In this document: positions 24,701 through 39,700 of the stretch, in pieces | Numbering within the stretch: position 1 is the stretch's first letter | Layout of the letters: each line of letters starts with the position of its first letter | Origin: Branchiostoma floridae | Lineage: Eukaryota > Chordata > Leptocardii > Amphioxiformes > Branchiostomatidae | Assembly: GCF_000003815.2 (NCBI RefSeq) | Contig: NC_049997.1 | Span: 14,048,067-14,112,066, forward strand | DNA: 64,000 nucleotides | Direction: 5' to 3' | Program-made: the position numbers and the translations under genes | The notes under the pieces: model-generated | What the model saw: only the letters and a program-made list of their open reading frames with translations | What the model was told of the DNA's origin: nothing | The model's database searches: none

Positions 24701-27700
24701 TGCGTTGCCTCATGGGTAGGAGGGGATTTTGTAGAGCTGGACTGGTCACGTTTTTAAACCTTTAACGAGCACAAAACAGAGGGAAGTTTTTAGCACGGTA
24801 ATACTGGTATTTGCAAGCTGTCTAGCCTTAAGTACTTGATTTATATACCAGAGAGATTGTACTGTTTTCCCTATCAAGGACAAAGACCAATACCTTCCAT
24901 GTACTGCTAACATGTCCTACTCCAATATCCAAACGCGTAAGTCAATTTGTTTGCACATTACTGTAAATGCATTTAAGTTCGCGGGGATTTAATTTCGCCG
25001 TAGCGGGAAAAAGAACTTTTCGCGGTGGATTTAAGTTCGTGGTAACACCATAGACTGCAATCTTATACCATTATAGAAAAATGTTCGCGGTGGTTTTAAG
25101 TTCGCGGTGAAGTGGTCACCGCGAAAACCGCGAACATTAATCCACCGCGAACATTTCTGCATTTACAGTATTCCAGATGCGAGACCAGATTACCCATACA
25201 TAACTGTGCTGTAATCCTTATAATGTTATTGATGAAATTTTGTTGTACTGTATCTGTACAATTGTCAAGCAATAAAGGTAATTCATTCATTCATTCATTC
25301 ATTCATTCTATCCATCCATCCATCCATCCATCCATCACATTCCTGCAACATGTATTTCACCCCCCCCCCACACACACACCCTTAGGAGTTACTAGTAGTG
25401 AATTGACACGTTCAACTAGTTTTTCTAGTTAACTGTATACAATATACAATCAACTGTTCTGCCAGTTCATTCTATCGATGCTGAAGAAAAGCGATGGATG
25501 TCACTCAAAACATCAAGAAGTAAATCTCCGTTTTATATCCAGCTGTAGAGATTGAATTGTATTTGAATTTGAATTTGTTTTCACATAAATATGCAAGAAA
25601 ATGAAGAACTGATGATCCTACTCTGGTCCGATGTGCGGGTGATCATGCGGTAGCCGCTGTCCATACGGATGCGCCTGGTAGTACAGGTTAGCCTCGTAAC
25701 GAACCTGCTCATTCTCGTCTGTCATGGCTGACTTCTGAAGACGGTCTGCCGCCTGGGAAGATGGCAATAGAAAGTTGCAACAAAGGATTAGAATGTAGGA
25801 AATTTTCCTAGTATTACAAAATGCCATATCTAAGGAGAAATGACTCAGAGGTTCTCAAGATGTTTGAAGTCGTAGGTTGAAACTTTTCTGTGGGGCAGTA
25901 GAAATACAAAATAAGCAACTGCTTGTTTGATTTTGCTGCAGATAGGTAACCTTTGTTATCGCAAACATCTCAAGATGTATCATGTTGCAGAGCCAACTTT
26001 TCTTAACTGGACTTACAAGGGTGGAAAATTCAGGTCCAGGTATGGTCCAGGTCCAGTGGATCAGGTCCAGGTCCAGATCTGAACCTAGACCTAATTGTCT
26101 GTGAAAGCTTTTGAAAGGGTGATACTCAAGGTATTGTGTCTTCATGTAAACAACACTAACTGCCTCTGTTTAAGTTAAAAACTAATAGACCACAGGTTTG
26201 ATGCTGTAGAAACTTGGTAAAGATGATCCTAAACTCTCCTCTACAATGTACTTTGCTACTTGTTAATTGTGGATCAGTAAGCCTCAAAACATGTTAACCC
26301 CTGTCAGTATAATCTGTTCATTTTCAAATCGGACCAAAATCCGGTCTACTGATTTTTTCAGGTCCGTTTGTTTTTACCGGTCCAACAAGAAACAACAGTT
26401 TTGTACCCGTACACTTAGGACTTATCATACATACCTCCTGATGATGATAGCCCCTCATGGCGTGAAGCCCTGTCCTCCGGAGGAGCGGTGGCGCGCTGGT
26501 CTGGTTAGTGTACGACATCAGGTGTTCAAACGAGCTTGGCTGGGCGGCATTACCCAGGGCCTCCAGGAGGGTGACCCGCTCAAAGTCATGGAACTCCAAC
26601 TCCTCTTCGGACATGGTGGAACGTTTCTGTCGCTCCTCCCATGGGTCTGAAACAGTAACCAATCAAGAGAGAGATATTTGACGTAACCAAAAATAAAGCA
26701 AAGTGATTGGTTCATCCCCAAAGGACAGTGTTCAGTTTACAGAATAGATTCGTACAACAGCATTTAAGTTTGCAGCTAATAAGAGATTTATTATAGACTA
26801 TTGCAATAGCATCACTGTATCAAATTACAAATGATTAATGCTAACTGCTGAAATACAAAACAAATGTTGCTTTGATGGTAGGGATGTGTACCTAAACCCA
26901 CGTTTAGGTACAGGTCCGGATTCGAATCCAGAGGTTTAGGTACAGGTCCGGACCTAATGAGTCCGGACCTAAATGCATGGCATTGAATATTATATGATAA
27001 TATTATATTATAATATGTTATAACGGCAAAACAATGTATTAAAAGGATAGAAGCATGTTTGAACCAATAAAAACGTGTTTATTATGGTAGACACATGATG
27101 CAACAAAAATTTGACCCTTACAAAATTGTTGTTTTTCCCTCACTGGGGCTCAGAGACTGCTGTGGTAATTTCAAAGTAATTTTATCTGTCAAAGTGGCCA
27201 TCCCCTGACCTGTTATCCTGCCTGGCTTGCACTAATTAGATACAGGTCAGTACGGTACACCAGTGTTCCGGTATTTTGATACCTGTACCTAATTGATTGT
27301 ACCGGTACTGTATCGGTACACTGTAACACTGTACCGGTACACATCCCTATTTGATGGAAGCTAATTATAAACTGAAAACTGTATCTGCATCTTTATCTAT
27401 AACCACCCTTTGGCTTTATACACCAGCTTTGCAGACAAATGGCGTGGCAGCAGCTGGTTGTAATTACACTGATTGATCTGTCACACCTAACATTTGCATT
27501 TGTGTTCTTTGATTAACTATCCAGCAAAGATGCCCCTACTGTACTGTACTGTACAATTCCACTCTATGATATTTCTGGGAAAATACCAATTTTTTTAACA
27601 CATCAATATGAACTGAAAAGCAGACTAAACTATGCTGAAGTTTAAATTGGGAACCAGCATGGTTTCTGACCGTGAACGCCCAGGTCTGCCTCCATCCGCC

Positions 27701-30700
27701 CCACGACGCGCCCTGCCGTCTCGTGGTGGCCACGTTTTAACATGTTCTCCACAATGGCACCTAGGACCAGCAGACACCGCTGGTTCACACTCGCTATCAG
27801 GTAAACCTCTGTGGGCAAACAGTGCAAGAAAACAAAGAACAAAAAGGTCAGTTTTTATACGTAAAACCTAGATGATAACAGCTTCCACCCAACTTTATCA
27901 GAGGGCATGTTGACTACAATGGACAGCAGCAGACAGAAAAGTGTGGAGAACAATGATGGCCCATCACTTGTACTACTTTTGATTATCATCAGACACATTG
28001 ATTGACATCAAGGTAATAAGATATGCCCAAATTGCAGTTAAATATGATTTTGGAAATGGTCATGTGATGTTTCAGATAGCATCCATCATCTTTCGTTTCC
28101 TTGAGGAAGTGCTATTTGGAATACCTTTACAAGTAAGAAATACATGTATAAAGGAAACCAAAACTGTTAGAGGTTGTGCTTTTAATTCTTCAGTTCAGTT
28201 TATCCTTGTTGTACAAGATGCCACAGATGATACTTACCATCATACTCATCTGGGAAGAATGCCAGGTTCTCAAGTGTCCTTATAAAGCGCTGCATTGACA
28301 TGAACAACAGTTGGTTTAGTCCTTAGTCATGACAATGAAAATTTTTAAAGTATATTCACAGCAGAAATCTGAACTAATTACCTCTTAAATTACTGATGCT
28401 GCATTAGGTAGCTCTCTTTAATTCCATCATTTTTCCTTAAGTGGTCATTTAAGGGTACATGGCAAGCGGAAATGTAGCCAAAGTTCACTAGAATTAGAAA
28501 TACTTTACTTGTTAAGTTTAACTTGTGGGACCGCGTAGCGCAGTGGGACTGTGTTCGCCCCGTGACCGAGAGGTTGCGGGTTCGAATCCACCTGCCGTGT
28601 TACCAATCTTGTGCCCTTGGGAAAGGCACTTTACACGGCTTTCCTCACTATACTCAGGTGAAAATGAGAACCTAGCTTCGGCTCACGGTGATTTACATCA
28701 TTCACCCGGACGGGAGACCTGGCGCATATGAAAGGGTATGTCACCCCGTAAAGGGCGGTATAACCCTGTCGTGTGTAAACATGTGCGAACATGTGCGATC
28801 ACGTCGACCGATGATGTATGTTCGTCTGTATCTCTGTGGATCTGCCGCTACCAGCCCAAAGCTGCCTAGGTAGATCCGTCTAATGAGTTGTATCATTGGC
28901 AAATAAATAAGTAAATAAACTAGAAAGGCCGACATTTGCTTAAGAGCAAATACAGCATATTTCAGCCATACCCCTTCCCACGCAACATTGGACTGTTCCA
29001 AATCACCCCTGCGCAAAAATGGAACATCATATTAACAGTACATTATTCCCCAAAGGGGACTGGTATTGTGAATTGATTCCAGGTAAAAACAGAGCTTGCT
29101 TCTATTTTTCAGAAAATGACAATAATCACATTCCATTCAGAAAATTTTCATCATGACTGAAAATTGTTGAATGACTTCATGTAATGTCATTAACAATTTT
29201 CAGTACGATAACTTGGTGTAAGTTTAAAAAAGTATAAGCTCCTTGTGATGTGGGTACATTTATTATTGCAGTGAACTTTTTTTATTCAAGTAGGGCAAAC
29301 GATTTGATAATTATCAAGCAGGTGCAGGTACTGTAGGAGCGTTTGTTTTCTTCAGGCTGTAAAACTGTTAAATTGTTTTACTTTGTATGCAATCAGCCAT
29401 CGAGCCTATTCTTATTTTAGTTTAACAACTTCCTGCCAGACCCAGAAGATACGATTGAACCTTGTTCGAGGATTTTATTTTCGTCTGTCTGGTCAGTCTG
29501 TTCATACCCTGGCGCTGAGAGTGTTTTATTGGGCTGAAACTCTGGCAGTTTAAAGTTACTTACAATTTAAATGTTCAAAGTTTATGTCAAACAACAACAG
29601 CACTAGGAAATGGGGCCACTATAGACAGGTGGTCACTATAGAGAAAATGCTGATCTATTGACTAGGAGCCATACGTTACACATGATTTCAGTACACTGAT
29701 CATTAATCATATAAACATTGCACAGGTAAGCCAATTGTTTAGATGTACAATTAAGTTCAAATAATTCTGCAGAGAAATATTGATGAGAAAATAATCATTC
29801 TCGCCACTGTCTAACTTATAATTACGTATCAAAACTAAACGCAGATTTTCTAACTAACGCACCTTTCGCCGACTTCATCAAAGGACCGCCGGCTATCAAT
29901 CAAACACGGCTGTTGATTAGACTTAGAGTTTCAAACAGTCATGTGCTGTGTGCCAGTTGACAGCGAACTTCATGCTACGTGATGTTTTACATTGCTTGGA
30001 CCTTCTTTCCTACAGCGTTGCTTATACAAAATATTTAGACTGTAACACTGAGTCCCACATGTTTTATACAATAGAATTTGACGCAGAACAGTGTTTTTGC
30101 TGGGTATTTTTCTTGAAACATGTCCGTGGGAATATCAGCGAGGCGGCGACGTAGGGATATCAGACCGTCAACAAAAGTCGCACGGCGGCTAACGGCGCAG
30201 CGAAGATACTAGCGCTATAAATAAGCGCTTCAACTAAGGATGGCAACCCGTACAATATTTTTGTATACTGTTGAGCTAAGTTAAGTTTGTTGTTTATGAG
30301 GTTTTAGTTGTCTTTGAAGCTTTGACCCGAAAATACCATCGCTAGCGTTTCAACTTCGGATAACAAGTTATAAGTACTGTTGAACTCAGTAACGTTAAAT
30401 TTTGTTTTTAGTTGCCTTTGACGGTTTGACCTGAAATAGTGTTACGCTAAACTCCTGAAGAGAAGTTAAGTGACTGCTGCGATTATCATAGATATGCCCC
30501 TAAGAACTGATACAATATAAAGCCTTCTGAATAGTCTAAAATGCGAGAGCCTTAGGCGGGCTTCGCTCCCCCTGGCGGGAACACTGCTATATACAGGATC
30601 ATGAGGCCCCGCTTATGAATATTAATTAGCCTTTGGCCTCCTCTTCGCTGATTGGCTAGGTCTTTGATTCAATTAACTCTCCGGCTGACGCGCACAGGTG

Positions 30701-33700
30701 TGGCTCTGTGCGGGGTCACGGAAGGTCGCGTCAGGAGGCCCAAAGAAAACAAATTTCCCCTCAGAAAAGTGCCAAAATTAATCATTTTAAAGTTGTTTAT
30801 GTCAAACATTTTACTTGAATCTTGTTACCAAGTATCTAATGCCTATCTATACCAAATTTCAGGTCATTTAATTGTAATACCAGGGTACAGGAGCCAAAAG
30901 TGTCCTTTTTTGGTCAAAAATTGGCCAAAAATCGCAAAAATAAGCATTTTGTTGCACTGTACACCAAAAGTGTTATTGAATTTATATGAAGGGATTATCA
31001 AGGCACATCTGTGTCAAATTTCAGCTCATTCGGTTGCAATACCAAGGTACAGGAGCCAAAAGTGTCCTTTTTTGGTCAAAAATTGGTCAAAAAATCGCAA
31101 AAATAAGCATTTTGTTGTACTGTACACCAAAAGTGTTATTGAATTTATATGAAGGAATTATCAAGGCACATCTCTGTCAAATTTCAGCTCATTTGGTTGT
31201 AATACCAGGGTACAGGGACCAAAAGTGTTCTTTTTTGGTAGAAAATTGGTCAAAAAATCGCAAAAATAAGCATTTTGTTGTACTGTACACCAAAAGTGTT
31301 ATCGAATTTATATGGGGGCATTATTAAGGCACATCTCTGTCAAATTTCAGCTCATTTGGTTGTAATACCAGGGTACAGGGGCCAAAATATACAGTTTTGG
31401 TCTAAAATTGACCAAAAAATCTCAATAAAATCATTTTAAAGGCAGATATGAAAAAACTGAGAAAAAAGCATCAAGGTATTGGCCCATTCTACCCCTGTGC
31501 CAAATTTCAGGTCATTCGGTCCAGGAACGGCGGAGATGAATCACTTTGAAGATTTGACAGGAGAAAGAAAGAAAGAAAGAAAGAAAGAAACATTACGAAT
31601 ACAATATATTTCACCATACTATGTATGGCTGAAATATAATAAAAATGAATAAAACTTACATGTGGTATTGGTTCGTCTATTCCCACATAGTGCACCAGGA
31701 CTCTCTCAATCAGTTCCTTGTCTGGTTCATCAGCCAACAGGACATAGTCGATGACCAGGTCGTCTGTGAAGTCTGTGTGCTGATCTGCCACAGCATCCAT
31801 CAGGTGATACTTGTCAAGACGTTTTGCACTACCAACAGAAACAGATAGGGGGCGTGATTGAATAGTGATGGTCAAAGAACAGTCTGTACAAAGGAAACAA
31901 CAGGTGTGCTATATTGTACATGCACTTCTTTTGAAAAAAGGTCTGGCATATGTAACCCTCACAAGATGGGACACAACAGACAATAAACTAGATAGTATCT
32001 AGTTTTGAGCAAGACTGGTCATTGGTGCAATTCACCAGTGTACTGGACCAGTTTTTCAGAAATTACCCAATAAACCTAGGATCTACAAGGGTTTGTAAGT
32101 CTCTTATCTCCATACTTTGATGATGTTCTGCCCGTATCTCATCATCTAAATAAAACACATGGTCTAGAGGAAGCTGTTTGCTTCCCAGCCAGTTCAGAAA
32201 GGGGGACTCAACAACTTAAAACATGATTTAAGATTTACTGTTAGCTGTTTATCTAAAGATGGATCAACCAGATTTCAATGATATTACATTTCCATCCATG
32301 TAAGCTGTAACTATGTCCAAGGAGACTTAGTGTTTCCAAAGAGCCCAAAAAGTGTTTAGAATGGTTTTGGATTTTCAGGCAGTACAAAGGATGTCCTGCA
32401 TCTTATACATCCTAAGTCAAACACAAACCATTGGTTGACTAACTGCTGACAATATGATCAATTTATCACTGTCTAATTCTGTGTCCTTTCATCAACATTG
32501 TTTGCTTGTGTGGTATTTAGCCAGACCTGTTTGAAAATAAGGGACTCGGTCTTATTTGCATGTATCAAAACACTGACACTGTGCATTAATTTGTACATGT
32601 TGTGTAATACAGTAAAATCGTGAAATTTTGAAGGGAGAAATGAGCAAGACAGTTGATGGTTGCACACTAAGCGACAGCATGTTCGGGCAAAGCGACAGCA
32701 TGCCTTCAACTCCAGTACTTGAAGGCATGACTTACATTATTGTATTATTTCTATTGTAGATATACAAATGTATGTACTTAGTGATTGGTGCATCCCCATT
32801 TGACCTTTTTAAGGAAACTTTCAACATTGTACAAACCGTTTTTGCTTCTCTGAGTCAAATTTTTCAAACCAGGTCAACCTTCTACTAGACACTGAATACC
32901 AGTAGATTACTATAACTTCATCCTCCACATTAAGAGCTTGATACATGAATCTTTTAGGATCTCAATTTGCTAAAAACACAAAGTGCAAACTGAATGTTCA
33001 AATCCCTGTATAAAATCTGACAAGCAAATACTGTGGGAGGCGTAAGCCTAACTTAAATAATTGTAGAGGAGGGAAACTGACAGCACAAATAGATAGAGCC
33101 ATCTGCTGTGTGTCTATGCAAACAGTTCTCTACTTAATACTTCTTTTCTGTAGCTGTGATGAGTGACTGATCTCTTACTTTAAGTATTACAGGAGCACTG
33201 TATTTTCTCAATACCTTGGAACACCTGCAATGTGGAACATAGAGGATACAAGTTTTAAATCTCGTCCTTATGACTTATAGTGTGCTGCATAATACCTTAA
33301 GATCTTTGGACCTACCACAGTTTCAAACCCATCCTGAAATGATAAAGCTGATATTTTTAATAACTCGTAAACCACCCTTAGATGTACCGCACTAAAATGC
33401 CAGTTAATAACAAGTTACATAAGACCAAACTGTAAGGTTTGATCCACTCTGACAGTGGGAAGGTCCCCTTGAACTCTTTCCAACCATTGTGGTGGATTCT
33501 TTAAAGTGCTTAAGGCATGACTTTACTCAAACATGGGACTACCGACTTTACATAACATCGTAGCTGAGGCTTTCAGTCATTTTCACCTGAGTCATGCAAG
33601 GAAATGGGTGTGCCTTCCCAAGTGTAAAACGCAGGGCTGTTTAAGGGATTCGAACCCTGCACATTTATTACATTAGTTACAAACCTTAACCATAAGATGA

Positions 33701-36700
33701 TCTTTCCATCTGGATTAAATTTTGTACAAGTAAACATCTTGATGTTTGAGAATCTTTACACCCTAATGCTGCTGTAAACCAAAATTGAAAACTAAACAGC
33801 AGGCTATTCAATGTGAACTGACTTCTGTTACTTGACTCCAATCCTGGTAAGCCGCGACTCTAAAAGCCAACATTATCTGTAAATTTTTCCAATTCCACAT
33901 CAGATCTTTGCATCTGGTAGTATAATGGAAGCAAGCTACCTGAAAATACCAACAGATCTAGTAAACACCTAGTAGTTAAAAGTAGTTTGTGTTACAGGTT
34001 TTGAATTTCCATAGTTGGCAGTTTTTATTTTTTCTTGCCCTTAGGGGTCTCAAAAGGTTGTCATTAAACTAAATCAGTATGGCTTTCCATGTCATGCTAG
34101 TTCACCTTTATCCGCAGAGTAACCTATTCATTGTTTACGAACACCGTATTAATGGATATGAACAGGACGGACAGTGGTTTCAAGTTGTAAAATTTTGGAG
34201 TTTAGAACTACCGTCCGTCGACTTCATATCCCTACAGACCCATTTCCGAAAGCAACGGATATAGGTTACCCCACAGATAAAGGTGAACTAGGTAACAGGT
34301 TTAACTGATTCATACTATCATGTTTTCCCCATAATGTTAAATCATCAGCAAGCTTTCTGAAGCACTGAAGCAAGTGACCTGTTTAGTTTTCAACACTCCC
34401 CAGTGTTCACAATGTGTTTGTGCAAAGGTTATGTCAGCCATTCCTTCACTGAACACAAAACCTATCAGTTCTCGACTAATGATGCTTCACATGTAGAAAA
34501 TGGCTGAGACAAAAAGTTCCCGTCTATGTACTTCCATGCTTGACAGCATAATGATAGTAGATGTTGGTAACATTATACAACTGTTTTCTAATGTGTTTTG
34601 TCTTGTCATTAAAGACAGCAAAAGTACTGTTAAGTACGGACTTGAATCAAAACTACTGGCACTAAGATACATGAGGAACATCAACAAATAAAAAGATTTA
34701 AAATTCCACAACACAATTAATTCTAAAGCATTTAGAAAGAAGGGTAGCAATGCAGGTATGCTAGTACACAATCAATGTTATCATAAGCTTTTGAATTTAA
34801 GGCATTTTTCCAGTTAAAACGGTTCTATTTTTGTGTTCATGTGGAAAATGTAACCCAGATTCATGCCTTTGACTGTTTCAGCGTCTACAAAGTGGGCTAA
34901 GCCTAAAGGCAATAATCCTTTCGTGACTAAAAAATCTGCCAGTATTGTCATATCTAGCTTTGGACCTCAAGAACTTTTCAGTGCAGAAAAACAATTGGCC
35001 ATGCCTTTTTTCTGTGCTTAACACTATCTTTTTGTACACCTATTGTACAGCTCATTTAATCTACTATAGAATCTGATTCAAAACAGAAGAGTGTTTTTTC
35101 TTATGTACAAAGACATTAGCAGAGTAAACCTATGTTTAAAGAGGACTGTGCTTAACCTGTATGGACCACTGAATTAGTGTCAATACAGGTATTGAATGAC
35201 AGCCATCTTGTCCTGTTGTTTGACTGTTGTGTGCCCACCACACGTTCCATAAACAAAACAGGATTTGTTTGCAAATAGAAAACATTTTTAAAGATAAGCC
35301 TTTAATTGGATAATGTATTATTCTACAAGTATTTTTATCACCATAAAATCATAATTGATAAAAAAGTATTTGATTTATGTTTGGCAATGTTTTATTTTAC
35401 TTATTCTAGATAGTTCAAGAGGTTAAGTAATGCTTTTTTTCTGTAGTTATTTTAAGAAGTTAAAGCTTGACTTGACTCAAGCATTACATGGTGTGGGGTA
35501 AGGGTTTTGGCTAAAAGCCATTAGTTGTACTTGATCCTCTGACATACATGTACCCCAATGTTGTATCCTTGGAAAGGCACTTAACACAACTTTCCTCACT
35601 TATGATGGAGTAAAGCCCCTATGCCTTGCAGTGTTGCACACCAGTCCATTATCTAAAAGTGTTCTAAAACTTTGATGAAGATGCACTGGTATGCCAACAT
35701 GCCAAAAATTGTGCATATTTGCCACCAAGAACTTGTTTAAGAAAATTCCTTCAAATTGGTATTCTAAGAGCTCGAGACATCCACATCAAAAGAATCTACC
35801 ATTTGTCAATTCTTTAGACAGCAAGATCCATGACCATACAAGTGTACATCACCATACAAGTGTACACCACAGGTATTAGCCTGTAGGGCCCAAATTCTTT
35901 CACCAATGTTTACTTTTTCTGTGACCCTTACGGACAATTCCTCTCTATGAGGCAATCTATACGACCTGTCAACAGAGTTTGGCTCACCCCGCTTTCGAAA
36001 GCAGTGATGGGTAAAGAGAGGTTAGGCCTTGAAATATGGTGTGTTTTAAGAAGGTCCTGAAAAAATTGGGGTAGGTCTAGGAAGGGATTCTCTTCAAAAA
36101 TTTGATCAGGACACAGATACTTTCATCATCATATTGCAATTATACAGAATATATTGTACAAGCAGATTGAATGAAATGAACATTAGGAAGAAAAATTTTG
36201 ACATTCTTATATCAACTGTTCAAGGCCTAAGGCCCTTACTCTGTTAACAGACAGTGAGTGCAATATGAGAAGTTGCAAGAATGCTTGTCATGATGGATAG
36301 AATTCAGTTTTTTTGTTTCATTACTCAGTCAAAATGATGGCAAAGGCTTTATACCTCTTGCCAGCATGTCAATGGAATAGGCTTAGGGTTGGCAGTTTTT
36401 TTTGCTAGGGTCAGTTAACCCCAAAACACAAATTTTTCCTATAGAATACGGCAACGATGATGTCACAGATACCAAGAAAATGCTGCCATGCCTGTCAGTG
36501 TTCCGAGAGAAAGGCATGAATGAGACATACGGTCCAGTAACAATGTGACATGATACCGTATTCACTCACTCAACAGTGGGAATTGGGTCAAGGCAACAAG
36601 AAGATTCAGCACCACTCAGGTAACCTCAAAATGAAGGTAGAAAGTGTCTGGAGTGATATGCCATTTGGCGCCACTCAGGTGATTTCAATACGACAGTAAT

Positions 36701-39700
36701 TGACCCAGATGCGGCCATAGGACTGTAGTGTAGGATTAAAGCACTCACACCAGGAAAGACCCCTACTCTTTTCGATTAGCGTGGTGGGATCTTTAACATG
36801 CTTGAGGTGTGAATCTCCTGAAACATGGAGCCTCCATTTAACATCCTATCCGAGGGAGGGCCCTAGCCAAAGCCAAGTTCTCATTTCCACCTGAGTGAAG
36901 TGAGGAAAGTTGTGTAAAGTGCCTTTCCGAAAGGCACAAGATCGGTGATCATCAGATTTGAACCCACGACCTCTATGGACAAACAATCTGCCACTGCACC
37001 ACAAGATGCCACAATACTTTAACATATTGTAGTGTAATGTTACTCAGACATAATGTAAAGTTACTCACGCATATTTGCTGCTCTGGTTGAAGTAGAAGTC
37101 GACGACAGTGACCAGGTCTTCGTTGGTGAGGCGTTCCAGAGTCTCCCTCAGGTGTGTATAACATGGGATGATGTCTTTCTTGCTGGAGCCTACAACAAAA
37201 ACATTGTGCATGTAATACATCAGCTACTTATAGTTAAGAATATCAGCTACTAAGAGTTAAGAATATTATAAAAACTGATAATCAGTTTACTTTCATGGGG
37301 ACATACGTTTGAAGCAGGTTGTAAAAACTCTGTAATGCAGTAGAAATACGAAACACAATATCTGATACATTGAGTTTGCAGAGATTTTTTTTGCAATAAG
37401 ACTCATTGCAAAATGGACCAACCTCAGCCTCATCGTAATATCGACAGGGACCCGAACCTCTGGACCTGAACTGGATTTGAACCTGTTCAAGCCAATCCAG
37501 TATCCACCCCTAACCAGCATGTACCATTTTGAAAGACTTTGGTATGAGTTGGCCGGGAATCAAACTTATGACCTACAGATTGCAAGATGAACACACATAG
37601 CAGCCATTGTACTGTTCAAAGAAATTGTCTAGAATAAGGAATGGTTTACCTCGTTTGAGGATGAGTTTCCTGAGACATGTCAGGTCCTGCTGGATGGGTT
37701 TCCTCACCTCCGTCAGGTTCAAGCGAGGGCCAGTGGGAACCTTGTGTTTATGCTGGAAAATCATGCCATACAATTCCTTCATTAAACTTTGCAATAACAG
37801 TAACTTTTCATGTTTTGTTTGCATATAACTGGTAAATTAAGGGGCATTAAACAAACTTATCTGCGTATCATCAGAGAAATAGCACCAAGAAGAACCCCAG
37901 CCTAATCTTATTGATAAGTGTGGTGAGAGGTGCCTTTTTCCTCAGACAATGGACAACAACCAATGCACAACAGACAATGGTTTTACAACCTATATCCCAG
38001 AAACATCCCGAACCAAAGGTACAAAACCTATTTTCTACCTACCTACCTACCGTAACCTATTCCTTAGTCCCTTGACCTTCTAGCCCGGAGTCCAGCCTTG
38101 TTTGGTTTAGTCCACTCTCGAAGGTCACTACATATACCTACGGGCTGATTAAAGTGAACAAGGCTGGACTCCAGGCTATTGACCTCCAGGTCATTGGGGG
38201 AACAAGGTGGACATGATTAAAATGAGAAAAGTTGATTCAAATGAGAAAATAGGTGTTAAATGCCTTTTGCAAGGACACAATACTGTAATTCACTTTGTCT
38301 TCTCGCTACCAAACTTTCACGGTCTGAGAAAATTTAACTTCTATTCGGAACTAAATGTTCACGATGGCAGCATGTGCACATAAAAAAAGTCTGTGAATTA
38401 TTTGTTATCTGTAATGATAAGTTCACGTTACAGTTGTCACTGTGAAAACCGTGAACATAAAAGTACAGTGAAAAAATCAGGAATTACAGTACTACCCTTC
38501 AAGGGATTTGAACTCAGAGAATTTTAGTCATCAACCCTAACCCCAAGTCAACAATGCCACTCTAGTTTTAAACAGAGCACTGTGCCCACCTGTGAGATAG
38601 TGATGGCATCCTGGTAGAGTCCGTCTGGCCGTGGGGCAGGTTTGGAGTGGCTCAGTCCAATCAAAGTGAACTCTGACTCTGCAGACGTGGACATCTCAGG
38701 GATCTCTGTGGGAGGAATTTTTGGGTTTAGTTACTTTGATAAATTTTTTATCAACACTTAAAAAATTGCCTTGAAAACACATGATTTATAAGAATCTGGT
38801 CTAGAAAATAAAAAAAACTTGACTTGCATTCTTTTTTTTATTCATTTGCCCTCTATCAGTTATAACTCTAAGAGCCATACCTTGGTATCATAACTTTGTG
38901 GATGATAATTTATGATATGTCATAAACATTAAGTGTTACTAAAAAGTTACCTGTACTTCGAAGTTCATAGTATCATACCAACCTCTACCAACTTTGTAAA
39001 AGGATTATTATGAGAAAGTTGTAACTGTTACAGTAGGACCAAACCGACAATAGTGGCTTAGCTTCTGGGGTTGTGATGTGGCGGCGCGGACCCTTTCTGT
39101 TTCTACTCCTTTCTTACAAAGTCTTCAAATGAGGATGTTTTAACCTTAGCTGACAATAACTCATAAGGGGACCCATTAAGCTGGTGTGTACGCCGAAGGG
39201 TGGTTATACCAGCTATATAGATACAGATACAGATACATAAAAGACATAATAGGGTTACATAATTCTGCTGGGTTTAGGGTACCCTGCAGGATTAAGAGAG
39301 TTGAGGTTACAGGCTCTCACCCATCTCCTCAGGCTCATTGACAAAGCTCCCTCCTCTGCTGCCTTCATGAACATCGAACCCAGGTTGGTTCTCCCTGGGT
39401 GAGGAGAATTTCTCCTTGATCAGCACACGGTGTGGGACTTCCCCATCTTTTTTGAAATACAGCTCCTGCAATTAACACATTTTTAGGACAATAGATCTAG
39501 AACACTAATTGTTCTTACAATAACATTTTTTCATACTGAAAAATGTAATCATTTTCCATCAGTTTCTGAACCAGAAATGAATTGTCAATTTGTATTCATT
39601 TTTCTAAACATCAATGTGTCACAGCATCATACTTAGTACTGAAATATTAGGTAAATTTCCAAAATCACTGAAAGCCAATTACATATGTCATCAAATGATT

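Larger units (their letters stand above)
18464..24759 (-). other. Exons 16-23: short beta segment followed by helical middle region of the LLTP-like protein
   Basis: Residues about 598-999. Exon 16 (24759-24566) and exon 17 (24005-23860) carry alternating hydrophobic beta-like stretches such as NFQLQAPGVDWRKIL and VHLGVLGVNLDVFVV, which could be the start of an open beta-sheet like that of other LLTPs. Exons 18-23 are predicted largely helical by residue pattern (for example VVGKIFGAITTGVSAVQSVV, MVRAVLGIVNKINKIRNDIN and MVRQAKHNLTTAMAESRTEM). I recognise no named domain. In canonical LLTPs the open-sheet lipid cavity is far longer, so it appears strongly reduced or replaced here. The 100-N assembly gap at 19128-19227 lies inside intron 22. 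Phase is kept across it, so no exon is required in the gap. Exon 18 uses a weak GTTTGT donor, the least certain splice site in this block. Confidence 0.7.

Noticed and set aside
28525..28595. Possible functional tRNA gene (A and B boxes)
   Set aside because: The head cannot be folded into a convincing cloverleaf by eye and is followed by the SINE core and tail, so it is treated as a SINE.
30652..31327. Overlapping ORFs of 166 and 113 residues
   Set aside because: They are produced by the 162-bp tandem repeat array; the repeated peptide only mirrors the DNA period.
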